Positions 43,762 to 54,583 of a stretch of 64,000 nucleotides of DNA are shown in pieces. This DNA is from Chryseobacterium gleum. GTDB taxonomy: Bacteria > Bacteroidota > Bacteroidia > Flavobacteriales_D > Crocinitomicaceae. The position numbers and the translations under genes are program-made. Below the pieces are notes generated by a model. The model did not search any database. It was not told the origin of the DNA and was given only the letters and a program-made list of their open reading frames with translations. The stretch lies in assembly GCA_945882095.1 (NCBI GenBank), contig CAMCWF010000003.1, positions 62,001 through 126,000 on the forward strand. The letters run 5' to 3'. The first letter of the stretch is position 1; every line of letters starts with the position of its first letter.

Positions 43762-46700
43762 ATGTATACTCGATTGCTCCTTTTTATCCTCTCTTTTGTT
43801 GCTTTTACAAGCGCATGGTCACAAAACACCCAAAAGTTTGAAGGTGTTTATGCCGATTATCACCGTGCGGAGGACCTCTACGAGAAGACGCAGTTTGCTG
43901 CCTCGAGGATTGAGTATGAACGCTTTTTGGCTCAACAACTCGATAAAAATGACCCCATTGTCTTAATGGCAACCTACCACCGAGGAATGGCTGCGCTGCA
44001 TTTATACCATTCCGATGCGATTGCTTTGTTGGATGATTTCAATCGCACCTACCCTGAAAACACTTACAAAAACACCATTTATTTTGAAATTGGCAACAGC
44101 TATTTTGAAAATGAAGACTATGAAAACGCCAACCTGTCGTTTGATAAGGTGGATGTATATGCTTTGGACAGTATTGAAAAAGAAAGCGTAAACTTCAAAA
44201 TGGGGTACGGATATTACCAAGAGGGTTCCAATGAAAAGGCGTTGCAACACTTTCAAAATGTTACTTATTCAATAAACCCTTATGGCCCCATTGCCCTTTA
44301 TTATGCTTCCCATTTATGGTATTTAAAAGGTGCTTTACAAACGGCAAAAGAAGGTTTTCATTTACTTAAATCACAGGCCGAATATGCTGAAATTGCCCCC
44401 TATTACATTGTTCAAATCAATCACAAACAGGGGCTTTACGACAGTGTAATTGTGTACGCCAATGCCCTCCTTCAAGTGGATACGCTTGAATACAGTAATT
44501 ACCAAGACATTGTTCATTTGTTAGGCGATTCCTATTACCAGAGTGGGGATTTTGAAAACGCAGCAAAGTATCTTTCACAATATGACGAGAAATCCAACAC
44601 CACACGGATGGATGATTATCAATTGGGGTTTTCCTTCATGATGTCTAAGAAAAATGAAGCTGCCATTGCCTATTTGGACAAAGTGGCAAGGATAGATGAC
44701 AGCCTTGGACAAACCGCCATGTATCAAATTGGGGCTTGTTATTCAAGTCTTGGAAAGCCCGTTCCGGCGCGCAATGCATTTGAAAAAGCTTCTCGGATGA
44801 AGTCCCTTCCCAACGTATCCGAAGATGCGCTCTATCAGTTTGCTGTAATTTCATTTGACATTGACATCAATCCGTATGATGAATCGGTACGCGCTTTTGA
44901 ACATTACCTTTCGATGTACCCAAATTCCAAAAGAAAACAAGATATTTTTCAATACTTAGTGAATGTTTACGCCTCCACAAGCAACTATGCAAAAGCCATA
45001 GAATCGTTAAACAAGCTTGCCAATAAGGATGCCCAATTAAAGCGTGTTTACCAAACAGTAGCCTATAATTTTGGCGTAGAATTGTTTCAAAAATCGGAAT
45101 TAGACTCCGCTTTATACGCTTTTGGATTGGTAGATAAATATGACCTTGAACCTGAACTCATGGCAAAAGCCAAGTTTTGGAAAGCGGAATTGTATTATCG
45201 AAAAGGCCTTTACAAGAATGCGATTACTGCGTATAAAACCTTTTTAAGCTCACCTTCAGCCAACCTATTGGAAGAAAAATCAGAAGCCTATTATAACATC
45301 GGTTATGCTTATTTACAATTGGATCAAGCAACCGATGCCTTAGCGTATTTTGGTATTTACCTTCAATCCAATCCTTTGAATAAAGAGAAATCATTGGATG
45401 CAATGTTTCAGCTTGCGGATGGAAATTATGCCCAAGGGAAGGATGAGCTAGCCATACAATACTACAAGCAAATCATTCAATTAAATTCTGCTTTGTCAGA
45501 CCGCGCAACGTATTACTTAGCCAAGTCTTATGGTTATAACAAACAACCTTTACTAAAAATAAATACGCTGGAAGGCTTGCTAAAAAAATATACGCGATCT
45601 AAATACCTGCAAAATGCGAGTTTTGAGCTTGCCATGAGCTACAAGTCTCAATCAGAATTTGAGAAAGCGTTTCAAGTTTTTGAAAACTTTGTTTCTACCT
45701 ATCCTAAATCTCCTAAAATTTTAAATTGTAGAATCGAAATTGCGGATTTGTATTATAAACAATGGAACTATGTTAAAGCCGAATCCGCATATAGAGGTAT
45801 CTTGTTAGAATTCAGCAATAAAAATGACATTTGTGCCTTGGCCGCAAAGGGACTTATGGATGTCTATGTTGCCATGAAAAGCCCAGAGAAAGCAGAGGCA
45901 GTTGCAAACGAATATGCTTGTGCGGATCTCTCCTCTGACGAGAAGGAAAATTTGTATTACAACCCTGCCCTACAAAGTTATGTAGATAGCAATTACCAGG
46001 ATGCAATTCCTAAATTTAAACAGTACATTAATAAATTTCCTGAAGGCCGGTTCTTTCAAGATGCAAACTTTTACTTAGGAAACAGTTTCTTAAGAACCAA
46101 GGATACCGTTCAAGCCATCCAATATTATGAAGCCTATGTAAGTGGTCCTGTATCGCTATATTTTGAAGGGGTGTACTACCGTATTTCAACTTATTACTAT
46201 GATCATAAACAATTTGAAAAAGCCTTGGAGTACTACCAAAAATTAGATCAAATTGCCGAGAAGCCCACGAATCAATTTGCGGCTAAGTTAGGTTTGATGC
46301 GTTGCTCTTTTCTGCTTAAAAACCATGTCAACGCAAAAACACATGCTTTGCAGGTTAAAAACAATCCCGCATTGACACAGCCCTTGCGCATTGAGGCTGA
46401 ATATGTGTTGGGTATGAGTTCTTATTATGTAAAAAGTTATGACGATGCGGGGCCTTCGCTCCGTTGGTTGGTAAAAAACACCACCACGGTGAGGGCTTCA
46501 GAGGCAAAATATGCGCTTGCTGATATTAAATATGCCCAGATGGAAATGGACTCTGCATTAACACACATCAAGCAGCTGTTAAAAATGAAACCGAGTTACA
46601 ATTATTGGGTTGCAAAAAGCCTTATTCTTCAAACCAAAATCCAAATAGACCAACAGAATTATGTTGAGGCGGAACAAACCATCTCCTCGGTAATTGATTT

Positions 46701-46833
46701 TTATCCAACAAAAGAAACAGACGGCATTCTGGTCGAAGCAAAAGCCTTGGCAGAAGAAATTAAAGTACTTCAAAACCCAACGAAAAAAGTAGTTGACGAA
46801 CCCCAGAAAACCATTGAAATCAAGCCAGAATAA
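43762..46833 (+). CDS. Large exported TPR protein
   Basis: 1023 residues with a signal peptide (to about residue 20, AWSQ) and more than 20 tetratricopeptide-like helical repeats over nearly the whole length, for example NTIYFEIGNSYFENEDYENA, AMFQLADGNYAQGKDELAI and DANFYLGNSFLRTKDTVQAI. The end is a short Lys/Glu-rich tail. It is probably a periplasmic or outer-membrane-associated scaffold. The outer-membrane protein gene begins one base after the stop, so the two probably work together. TACCTTTA at 43747-43754 is one base off the -7 consensus. Confidence 0.82.
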   Translation: MYTRLLLFILSFVAFTSAWSQNTQKFEGVYADYHRAEDLYEKTQFAASRIEYERFLAQQLDKNDPIVLMATYHRGMAALHLYHSDAIALLDDFNRTYPENTYKNTIYFEIGNSYFENEDYENANLSFDKVDVYALDSIEKESVNFKMGYGYYQEGSNEKALQHFQNVTYSINPYGPIALYYASHLWYLKGALQTAKEGFHLLKSQAEYAEIAPYYIVQINHKQGLYDSVIVYANALLQVDTLEYSNYQDIVHLLGDSYYQSGDFENAAKYLSQYDEKSNTTRMDDYQLGFSFMMSKKNEAAIAYLDKVARIDDSLGQTAMYQIGACYSSLGKPVPARNAFEKASRMKSLPNVSEDALYQFAVISFDIDINPYDESVRAFEHYLSMYPNSKRKQDIFQYLVNVYASTSNYAKAIESLNKLANKDAQLKRVYQTVAYNFGVELFQKSELDSALYAFGLVDKYDLEPELMAKAKFWKAELYYRKGLYKNAITAYKTFLSSPSANLLEEKSEAYYNIGYAYLQLDQATDALAYFGIYLQSNPLNKEKSLDAMFQLADGNYAQGKDELAIQYYKQIIQLNSALSDRATYYLAKSYGYNKQPLLKINTLEGLLKKYTRSKYLQNASFELAMSYKSQSEFEKAFQVFENFVSTYPKSPKILNCRIEIADLYYKQWNYVKAESAYRGILLEFSNKNDICALAAKGLMDVYVAMKSPEKAEAVANEYACADLSSDEKENLYYNPALQSYVDSNYQDAIPKFKQYINKFPEGRFFQDANFYLGNSFLRTKDTVQAIQYYEAYVSGPVSLYFEGVYYRISTYYYDHKQFEKALEYYQKLDQIAEKPTNQFAAKLGLMRCSFLLKNHVNAKTHALQVKNNPALTQPLRIEAEYVLGMSSYYVKSYDDAGPSLRWLVKNTTTVRASEAKYALADIKYAQMEMDSALTHIKQLLKMKPSYNYWVAKSLILQTKIQIDQQNYVEAEQTISSVIDFYPTKETDGILVEAKALAEEIKVLQNPTKKVVDEPQKTIEIKPE

Positions 46834-46834
46834 T

Positions 46835-48553
46835 ATGAAATTCCTTTTTTCCCTTTTCTGCTTTTTTCTTTTGCAAATGCATTTTGCACAATCTGATGTT
46901 TTTGAAACCGATGGAAAGGGCAATCGGGAGATAGAGCGTGCTGCCCGCATCGTTTCTTTCCCAAAAATATACGATTCTATACAAACCTCACCCGTGACCC
47001 ATCGGCCACTCTTAAGTTTGAAAACCGAAACCCATGTCACCAGCGACACCATAGAAGCTGCGGTTATAGAAACAGAAACCTTGCTGGAAAAATACTATCC
47101 GTTCTACTTAAAAGCCGCAATGGGCTCTTCTTTAATGCCTTTAGGAGAGTTTTACATGAATTCTACACGTTCACGCAACAATTGCTTCGGTTTTCATGTA
47201 AAACATGTCAGTTTTTTTGGTACTTTAAAAAATCGAGAAAAACTAAAAATGGCTCCCGCTACCTTCGATAAAACAAATGTATTTGGATACTTTTCCACCT
47301 TTCAAAAAACCTATGATTTCGGTGCTAACGCAAGCTACCTGAATCATGGATTCCATTATTATGGATTAACCAACCCAGATGCAAATGCCGATTCTTTAAA
47401 ACAACGTTTCCAAGTGCTTAATACGAACCTTCAATTTGATTATCATCGCGCAGATACCAACGTATTTAACCTCAAAACTACGCTGGATTTTCGTTTTCTC
47501 AACCATGCAAAACCCTTCTATGACAGCTTGGTCGATTGGCGCGCTAAAGAAAGTGCTTTTTCGCTTCGTACAATGGGTTACTATCGTAAAAACCACGAGT
47601 TGTATTATGCATCCATTGGGGTAAGGCACAACAACTATGCCTATGGAATAAAGGATTCTATGATTCAGGTGGGTGACAGTGGTTTGTTGGTTAAGAACAC
47701 CATTGTGGATTTTGTTCCCGGTATCAAATCCCAATTGTTAGCAAATAAATTATTGATAGATGTTGGTTTTGGACTGAGCGTCGATGTTGGGAGTACCACA
47801 AAAGCGTACTTTTTTCCGAATATTTACATGCAATTTTCAGCCTTTAACGATGCTTTTATCCCTTACGCAAAAATCAGTGGCGGGGTAAAACAAAATTCAT
47901 TGTATGCCTTATACAATGTAAACCCCTACATCCTTACCAATGTTTCAGTAAAAAACGAAGTCGCACCCTATGACATTACCTTAGGTTTTAAGGGTGTGGG
48001 AGGCAAACGCATTTCTTATGGTGTCATGGCCAACTTCAGTAAAATCAATCAAAAAGCATTTTTTGTTACCGACACTTTATTGTCGTCGGGAAATCGTTTC
48101 TCGGTGATATACGACTCTTTGAGTTACGCCAAAATTGAAGGGAACTTTGCTTATCAACAATCCGACAAACTGAACATTGTCACCACGCTTCGATACCATT
48201 CCTATACGCTCCTAAATGAAGCAAGAGCATGGAACCTCCCCCAATTTGAGTTTTTACTTAATGGATCTTATAATCTTTATCACAAGTTTATTGTTAATGT
48301 GGAGTTAGAAATGTCCTTTAACCGCTTCGCAAAAATGTATGCACCCGGTCAAGGTGTGGTCGCCGAAAACGGTCAATATTACACCTCAATAGGATCCATT
48401 GTGGATGGAAACATTGGTTTAGAATACCGTTACAATCCTCGTTTGTCAGCTTTTATAAACGTGAACAACGTTGCCTCTCAAAGGTATCTGCGGTTTTATA
48501 ATTATCCCGTGCTTCCCATTCAATTTCTTGCAGGAATTACAGCACGCTTCTAA
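46835..48553 (+). CDS. Outer-membrane beta-barrel protein (TonB receptor-like)
   Basis: 572 residues. A signal peptide (MKFLFSLFCFFLLQMHFA) and an N-terminal linker are followed by many amphipathic strands rich in Tyr and Phe, and the chain ends GITARF with the terminal phenylalanine usual for outer-membrane barrels. The barrel resembles the C-terminal part of TonB-dependent receptors, but no plug domain or TonB box is visible. The ATG at 46835 is one base after the TPR stop. Ligand unknown. Confidence 0.72.
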   Translation: MKFLFSLFCFFLLQMHFAQSDVFETDGKGNREIERAARIVSFPKIYDSIQTSPVTHRPLLSLKTETHVTSDTIEAAVIETETLLEKYYPFYLKAAMGSSLMPLGEFYMNSTRSRNNCFGFHVKHVSFFGTLKNREKLKMAPATFDKTNVFGYFSTFQKTYDFGANASYLNHGFHYYGLTNPDANADSLKQRFQVLNTNLQFDYHRADTNVFNLKTTLDFRFLNHAKPFYDSLVDWRAKESAFSLRTMGYYRKNHELYYASIGVRHNNYAYGIKDSMIQVGDSGLLVKNTIVDFVPGIKSQLLANKLLIDVGFGLSVDVGSTTKAYFFPNIYMQFSAFNDAFIPYAKISGGVKQNSLYALYNVNPYILTNVSVKNEVAPYDITLGFKGVGGKRISYGVMANFSKINQKAFFVTDTLLSSGNRFSVIYDSLSYAKIEGNFAYQQSDKLNIVTTLRYHSYTLLNEARAWNLPQFEFLLNGSYNLYHKFIVNVELEMSFNRFAKMYAPGQGVVAENGQYYTSIGSIVDGNIGLEYRYNPRLSAFINVNNVASQRYLRFYNYPVLPIQFLAGITARF

Positions 48554-48630
48554 ACCAGAACTTAACAATCATTTATTATCGAAATAAAATTTTTCTTTTG
48601 AACTTTGCGTTTGATAACAAAATTTTAATT

Positions 48631-51594
48631 ATGCGATTATTCTTGTTTATTCTGTTCTCTACTTTTGCCGTTGGCTTCACTACGGCACAGTCGGTATATT
48701 TCAACCATGCATATCAACAATTTCCTTCTGTGCCTAAGGGGTTCTTGGAGGCCTACGCCTATACACATACACGTATGGTGCCCATCGATGCGCAAGAAAC
48801 AACTCCTTGTTCTGGTATGCCTTTGCCTTATGGCATCATGGGGGTGTTCGCGGATGGAAAAGGATATTTCAATGAGAATGGAAAACTCATTGGAAAACTC
48901 AGTCGAATTGGAATAAATGAACAAAAAGATCAGGTTTCTGTGCAAATATTTGCCTTTGCAAAGGCCTGCGATTCGCTTTTACGCTTCTGGGAAACAAGCC
49001 AAAATACCCGTAAAACAGAGGCGGAAAAAATATATGGTCTCATGGCTGTTTTGACTGAATTTCCCCAAAACAATGAAGGCAATTTATATGCCTTTCAAAG
49101 CAGCGTTTACGAGGTCTATTCCTTTTTAAACGATGAGTATTATGCCGCTACGTATAAATTCCCACAATATGCTTTAGATATGAAGTCCCAATTTGGTGAA
49201 AAGAATTATGCAGTGCTTTCATCCCAAAAACTAACCTTATCAGACGATGGCATAACCAATGTGGATGGTGTTAAATACGATGCTCAAATCGCTCAACTCA
49301 AGTCGGCTGACTACGGCCCTGCCTTGTGGACAGCAGCACCAACCTGCAATTACAGTTCGCGAAATGGAACAGCAATCTCTGCTGTCACCATTCACACCGT
49401 ACAAGGAACCTATTCCGGAGCTATTTCTTGGGGCTTAAATTGTAATTCACAGGTTTCTTATCATTACGTGGTAAGAAGTTCTGATGGACAAACCACACAA
49501 ATGGTATTAGAAACAAATAAGGCTTGGCATGTAGGTACGGCTAATCCTTACACCATTGGAATAGAACACGAAGGGTATGTTTCAAATGCAACATGGTATA
49601 CCAACGCAATGTACCAAGCATCCGCCAACTTAGTGAAAGACATTACACAGAGTGGCTATGGCATTAACCCCCTTCGGACCTATCATGGGGCATCCTCAAC
49701 AACCACCCAAACTCTTGGGAATTGCTTAAAAATAAAAGGCCACCAGCATTACCCAAGTCAATTACATACCGACCCAGGAATTAATTGGAATTGGGAAAAA
49801 TACTACCGTCTTATAAACAACACCTACACACCAACCCTCATCACAAACGCCAGCGGAAGCTTTTTCGACACCGGAGGAGCAGGTGCAAATTATCCAAACG
49901 ACGAAAGAAAAGTGTGGGTTATTCAACCCGTTGGCGCAAGCAACATTACCCTCACTTTTACGCAATTCAATGTGGAACCGGTGTTTGATAAAATGATTAT
50001 CTATGACGGAGCTAACATTAATGCCCCGATTATTGGGTCCTATTCAGGAAGTACCTTGCCCGCAACAGCAACCTCCACAACAGGTGCCTTAACCATTGAG
50101 TTTCGTTCGGATTGTGCTACCAACCAAACCGGTTGGAGCGCTACGTATGTGTCCTCTCAAAACAACATCGACAATACGCCTCCTTCTTGTGTGGCAACGG
50201 TGCCTCAAGTTTGGAACACACAGGATTTCACTGCCACATTACAATCGACAGATGCACAGTCGGGTGTTTTAAAATCTTACTACAATGTCTCAGATCGTTC
50301 TTCGATGAATGCAAAATTCTACAGCAATCCCAGTTATGGCTTTTTACGAGATGAATTTACCTTAAACAACCTTCAATGGACAAATCAAACAGGGGCGTTT
50401 CAAGTAAACGCGGGGGTGTTCTCCTTGAACGATGCAAGCCAAAACAACTCCAATGCATATGCCCAGTTAGCCCAAAACAGTGGATCCATTTATTTATATA
50501 CATGGAGACAACGCATGACCTCTAGCAACGCAAACCAGCGAGCAGGAATGCACTTTTTTTGCAGCGATCCCATCTTACCTAACAGAGGAAATTCCTATTT
50601 CGTGTTTTTCAGAGAAGAGACGAATAAGGTACAAATTTATAAGGTTATCAATGATGCGTTTACAATTGTATTTGAAGACACGGCTATCATGGCGCCTAAC
50701 GTATGGTATAAAGTTTACACGCATTACAATCCCTCTAATGGATGGATTAAGGTGTATTTAAATGGTGTTTCCATTGCACAGTGGCAAGATGCGAGCCCTC
50801 TGCTTACTGGGAACTCTGTTTCTTTGCGATCTGGAGGCTGTACAATAGATTTTGATGACATCTTTGTATACAAGGCAAATTCGCCTTCAGAAATTGTTTC
50901 TGTCGGGGCAAATAAAGAAATCAGGTACCAAAGTGATCAACAAATTCAGTCGGGTGACATTCGTATGATTGCCATTGATTCAGCTGGAAACTGGTCTGCT
51001 CCCTCATCCCAATTGGTACAGGTAGATTGGACCGCTCCACAGTTAAATGCCATCAACGATGGAGCAGGCAACGACATTGATACTGTATACACTTCTACCC
51101 TTAATTCCAATTGGAACATCGTTGATCCTCATTCTGGAATCTCCTATTTTGATGTATCCGTTGGAACAAGTGCGGGAAGTACAAACATCAGCAATTGGGT
51201 GGGTGTAAACAATGGCAACTCACATAGCCATACGCTAGCCTCACCGGTTTATAATACCACATATTACATAAATAATCGCGCTTTTAACAATGCAACGCTT
51301 ACTGCCACTTACTCCACGGATGGGCAAAAATTGATCCTAAACGCAGGTTTACAAGAAGACCATTTATTAAACAATATAGAGATTTATCCGAATCCGAATG
51401 ACGGTTCTGTGTTGTACTTTAACAATGTAACGGAACCCATTCAAATTGAGGTATACGATGCCAACGGAAAATGCGTAATGTCATCAAAACTGCAACAAAA
51501 CGGTGGGATTCCAATCTCTTTGGCCAATGGGTTTTATCAAGTGTGGGTTAAAAAATCGAATGACTGCGTGGTTAAAAAGCTCATAATTCATTGA
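48631..51594 (+). CDS. T9SS-exported N-acetylmuramoyl-L-alanine amidase with CUB domain
   Basis: 987 residues. After the signal peptide (ending TTAQ) and an N-terminal domain, an amidase_2 domain lies at about 245-395: TIHT with His255, SYHYVV, KAWHVG, IGIEHEG, and GHQHYP with His371 then HTDPG with Asp381 as probable zinc ligands. A CUB domain follows at about 408-508, then a laminin G/concanavalin-like module (about 590-740) and a type A sorting domain (last 75 residues, IYPNPNDG). It should cut the peptide from peptidoglycan outside the cell, perhaps attacking other bacteria. The ATG at 48631 is used; a TTG 11 codons earlier is unlikely. Confidence 0.86.
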   Translation: MRLFLFILFSTFAVGFTTAQSVYFNHAYQQFPSVPKGFLEAYAYTHTRMVPIDAQETTPCSGMPLPYGIMGVFADGKGYFNENGKLIGKLSRIGINEQKDQVSVQIFAFAKACDSLLRFWETSQNTRKTEAEKIYGLMAVLTEFPQNNEGNLYAFQSSVYEVYSFLNDEYYAATYKFPQYALDMKSQFGEKNYAVLSSQKLTLSDDGITNVDGVKYDAQIAQLKSADYGPALWTAAPTCNYSSRNGTAISAVTIHTVQGTYSGAISWGLNCNSQVSYHYVVRSSDGQTTQMVLETNKAWHVGTANPYTIGIEHEGYVSNATWYTNAMYQASANLVKDITQSGYGINPLRTYHGASSTTTQTLGNCLKIKGHQHYPSQLHTDPGINWNWEKYYRLINNTYTPTLITNASGSFFDTGGAGANYPNDERKVWVIQPVGASNITLTFTQFNVEPVFDKMIIYDGANINAPIIGSYSGSTLPATATSTTGALTIEFRSDCATNQTGWSATYVSSQNNIDNTPPSCVATVPQVWNTQDFTATLQSTDAQSGVLKSYYNVSDRSSMNAKFYSNPSYGFLRDEFTLNNLQWTNQTGAFQVNAGVFSLNDASQNNSNAYAQLAQNSGSIYLYTWRQRMTSSNANQRAGMHFFCSDPILPNRGNSYFVFFREETNKVQIYKVINDAFTIVFEDTAIMAPNVWYKVYTHYNPSNGWIKVYLNGVSIAQWQDASPLLTGNSVSLRSGGCTIDFDDIFVYKANSPSEIVSVGANKEIRYQSDQQIQSGDIRMIAIDSAGNWSAPSSQLVQVDWTAPQLNAINDGAGNDIDTVYTSTLNSNWNIVDPHSGISYFDVSVGTSAGSTNISNWVGVNNGNSHSHTLASPVYNTTYYINNRAFNNATLTATYSTDGQKLILNAGLQEDHLLNNIEIYPNPNDGSVLYFNNVTEPIQIEVYDANGKCVMSSKLQQNGGIPISLANGFYQVWVKKSNDCVVKKLIIH

Positions 51595-52541
51595 TTATCA
51601 GACCACTCTAAAATTTTATCTGCCAAAACATTGCTGAGTTTGAAATAACTCTCTTTGGTCCAACCCCCTACATGAGGAGACAGTATGACCTGTTTCATTT
51701 GGGTTAATTTAATAAAATCGGCAGGGAGCGTTTGTGAAAATAAGTTTTCGAAATCTTTAGATTCATAAGCCAGTACATCAAACCCTGCTGATTTTATTTT
51801 CCCCGATTCCAATGCTTCGATTACATTAGTTGTATCGACGATTTTTCCCCTAGACAAATTCAAAAGAATGATGGGTTTGTTAAAATTTCTGATGAATTCC
51901 TTATTGACCAATCCTTTTGTTTCTTTGTTTTGAGGGATGTGAAATGAAATTACATCTGCTTCTTTCCAAATGGCTTCCATGGTGGCTTCTTGAACATAGG
52001 AATCCCCGAAGCCTGTTTTGTACTTATCGTAGACCAGTATTTTTACGTCGAAACCTCGCAGTTTTTTTGCAAAGGCACTTCCTGTATTTCCAAATCCAAC
52101 AATCCCGATGGTTTTGCCATCCAATTCTTCCCCTCTATTTTCTTCTCTTCGCCAGAGACCTTCCCGGACTTGTTGGTCGGCAAAGTTTAAATGATTCAAC
52201 AGAGACAACAACATGCCAAGCGCATGCTCAGCGACAGCGTTCCTATTTCCTTCAGGTGAATTAAAAACCATGATGTTTTTTTGCTTGCAATAATTAACAT
52301 CAATGTTTTCGAGTCCAGATCCCGAACGGGCAATAAATTTCAAATTTGACAACGGCAAAAGCCTCCCTTCATCCAAAACAAACCTTGACCTTAGCACGAT
52401 GCCAAAAACATCTTGTTTATGTTCGAGCAAATCCTCAAAATTAAAATGGGTTGCATCAACACATTCAAACCCAGATTTCACCAAACGGCTTTCGAGAACG
52501 GAATGCACTTTGTCTAAAAAAAATATTTTCTGCTTTTTCAT
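51588..52541 (-). CDS. D-2-hydroxyacid dehydrogenase (SerA-like)
   Basis: A 317-residue NAD-dependent dehydrogenase with the nucleotide-binding GFGNTG (Gly149, Gly151, Gly154) and the catalytic residues Arg231 (LSRGKIVD), Glu260 and His290 (SPHVGGWT). It lacks the ACT/ASB regulatory domains of full-length SerA. It could be a 3-phosphoglycerate dehydrogenase for serine synthesis or act on another 2-hydroxyacid; no serC or serB is nearby to decide. The 3' end overlaps the convergent amidase gene by seven bases. Confidence 0.88.
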   Translation of the reverse strand: MKKQKIFFLDKVHSVLESRLVKSGFECVDATHFNFEDLLEHKQDVFGIVLRSRFVLDEGRLLPLSNLKFIARSGSGLENIDVNYCKQKNIMVFNSPEGNRNAVAEHALGMLLSLLNHLNFADQQVREGLWRREENRGEELDGKTIGIVGFGNTGSAFAKKLRGFDVKILVYDKYKTGFGDSYVQEATMEAIWKEADVISFHIPQNKETKGLVNKEFIRNFNKPIILLNLSRGKIVDTTNVIEALESGKIKSAGFDVLAYESKDFENLFSQTLPADFIKLTQMKQVILSPHVGGWTKESYFKLSNVLADKILEWSDNQ

Positions 52542-52692
52542 GCTTTACGAAAATAGCCATAAAATACGCTTAAATGTAATTTTGTGAAAAAAACGGCTTT
52601 TATAGTTTTGTTTTCTCGGCGTTTCTTGATCGCGGCTTAGTGTTTCCACCTTTAAACAATCGAACCGCTCCGAAAAGGGCTAAAAACGCATT

Positions 52693-54561
52693 TTACCTCC
52701 CAAGGTAGATTAACAATACCGCGATGTCGCTTGGAGAGACCCCAGAAATTCTTGCGGCCTGTCCAATGGACTTCGGTGCGATGGCTGTTAGTTTTTCAAC
52801 GGCCTCTGTGCTTAAACTTTTCAACTGGGAATAAACAACATCCTCTGGAATGGCTAAATTTTCCAATCTACTCATCTTCATCGCGATTTCCTCTTCCCGT
52901 TCAATGTAACCTTCGTATTTTAACTGTATCTCCGTTTGGGTACAAATTTCCTCATTGATGTCGTTTTGGGATATATATGCTTCGAGTGTGGGTGAAAGCG
53001 CAACAAGGTTCTCTAGCTTGACAAAGGGTCGCACCAAGATGCTGGTTAGTTTTACTTGCTGTGAAATGGGGGCTGAATCTATGCCTTCTAGCAAGGGATT
53101 TACTGATTGAGGTGTGATTCCTGTTTTACGCAATAAGTCCTTTAACCCGGCCGTAGCTGTGCGTTTGTTCATCACTTGATTCATTTGATTTTCAGCTACC
53201 ATCCCTAACTCAAATGCCTTTGGGGTAAGTCTTAGATCCGCGTTGTCTTGTCGAAGGAGAATTCTAAATTCAGCCCTGCTTGTAAACATTCTGTAAGGTT
53301 CTTTGGTTCCCTTGGTGATGAGGTCGTCAATGAGTACTCCAATATACGCTTCGCTTCTTTGAAGTATAAACGGTTCTTTTTCAACAACTTTCAGGTGCGC
53401 ATTGATTCCAGCCATTAGTCCTTGACAAGCTGCTTCTTCGTAACCGGTTGTGCCATTAATTTGACCTGCAAAATAGAGGTGTTCAATGTTTTTCGTTTCG
53501 AGGGTATGTTTGAGCTGGGTAGGTGGGAAATAATCGTATTCAATGGCATAACCAGGACGAAACATTTTTGCGTTTTCAAAACCTTGGATCGTTTGAAGAC
53601 CTTTCAGTTGAACATCTTCAGGTAGCGAGGTACTGAAACCATTCACGTAAATCTCTATGGTGCTCCATCCTTCTGGCTCTACAAAAACCTGGTGTCGATC
53701 CCGATCTGCAAAACGATTTATTTTGTCTTCAATGCTTGGACAATAGCGAGGCCCCACGCTTTTAATCGCACCGTTAAACATGGGTGATCGATCAAATCCA
53801 GTTCGGAGTACGTCGTGTGTTTTCTGATTGGTATAGGTTATGTGACAAGGGCGCTGTTTAACGAGCGGATTTGTGTCCCAATAACTAAATTTTGTGGGGT
53901 TTTCATCTCCCCATTGCACCTCCATTTTACCATAATCCAAAGACCTTCCATCCACACGGGGAGGTGTCCCTGTTTTCATTCTTCCTGCCTCGAAACCTAA
54001 AGAGACCAGCGCTTCTGTTATACCGGTTGATGCTTTTTCTGCGGCCCGTCCCCCTCCAAATTGCTTGTCTCCCAAGTGTATAATTCCATTTAAAAAGGTT
54101 CCATTGGTTAATACAATGGATTTCCCTAAAATGGTAATGCCTAAACTTGTTTTTATGCCAATAGCTCTGTTGTCTTCAATTAAAAGATCTGTTGCCATGT
54201 CTTGCCAAAAATCAACGTTTTGGTTTTGCTCTAATAACAGGCGCCATTCCGACGCGAACATCATCCTGTCATTTTGGGTTCTGGGTGACCACATGGCAGG
54301 GCCCTTAGACATGTTGAGCATCCTAAATTGAATTGCACTTTTGTCACTCACTATACCAGATCCACCACCCAAAGCATCTATCTCCCTAACAATTTGTCCT
54401 TTTGCCACTCCGCCCATTGCTGGATTACAACTCATTTGTGCAATGGTATTCATATTCATTGTCACCAACAACACCTTGCTTCCAAGCTTGCCTGCAGCTA
54501 AAGCAGCCTCACAGCCAGCGTGACCAGCACCCACTACGATAATGTCATATTTTTGTAACAT
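52693..54561 (-). CDS. mnmG: tRNA uridine-34 carboxymethylaminomethyl modification enzyme MnmG
   Basis: A 622-residue FAD enzyme (formerly GidA) that with MnmE modifies the wobble uridine of certain tRNAs. FAD-binding GAGHAG is at 11-16, followed by [22 protein letters not shown], the invariant MnmG segment, and [18 protein letters not shown] in the middle. Length is usual. It is preceded 22 bases upstream by ybeY in the same direction. In many bacteria this gene lies next to the replication origin, which is of interest given the gap at 58.8 kb. Confidence 0.97.
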   Translation of the reverse strand: MLQKYDIIVVGAGHAGCEAALAAGKLGSKVLLVTMNMNTIAQMSCNPAMGGVAKGQIVREIDALGGGSGIVSDKSAIQFRMLNMSKGPAMWSPRTQNDRMMFASEWRLLLEQNQNVDFWQDMATDLLIEDNRAIGIKTSLGITILGKSIVLTNGTFLNGIIHLGDKQFGGGRAAEKASTGITEALVSLGFEAGRMKTGTPPRVDGRSLDYGKMEVQWGDENPTKFSYWDTNPLVKQRPCHITYTNQKTHDVLRTGFDRSPMFNGAIKSVGPRYCPSIEDKINRFADRDRHQVFVEPEGWSTIEIYVNGFSTSLPEDVQLKGLQTIQGFENAKMFRPGYAIEYDYFPPTQLKHTLETKNIEHLYFAGQINGTTGYEEAACQGLMAGINAHLKVVEKEPFILQRSEAYIGVLIDDLITKGTKEPYRMFTSRAEFRILLRQDNADLRLTPKAFELGMVAENQMNQVMNKRTATAGLKDLLRKTGITPQSVNPLLEGIDSAPISQQVKLTSILVRPFVKLENLVALSPTLEAYISQNDINEEICTQTEIQLKYEGYIEREEEIAMKMSRLENLAIPEDVVYSQLKSLSTEAVEKLTAIAPKSIGQAARISGVSPSDIAVLLIYLGR

Positions 54562-54583
54562 AGGAAGTTTTTGTGGGGTGTTT

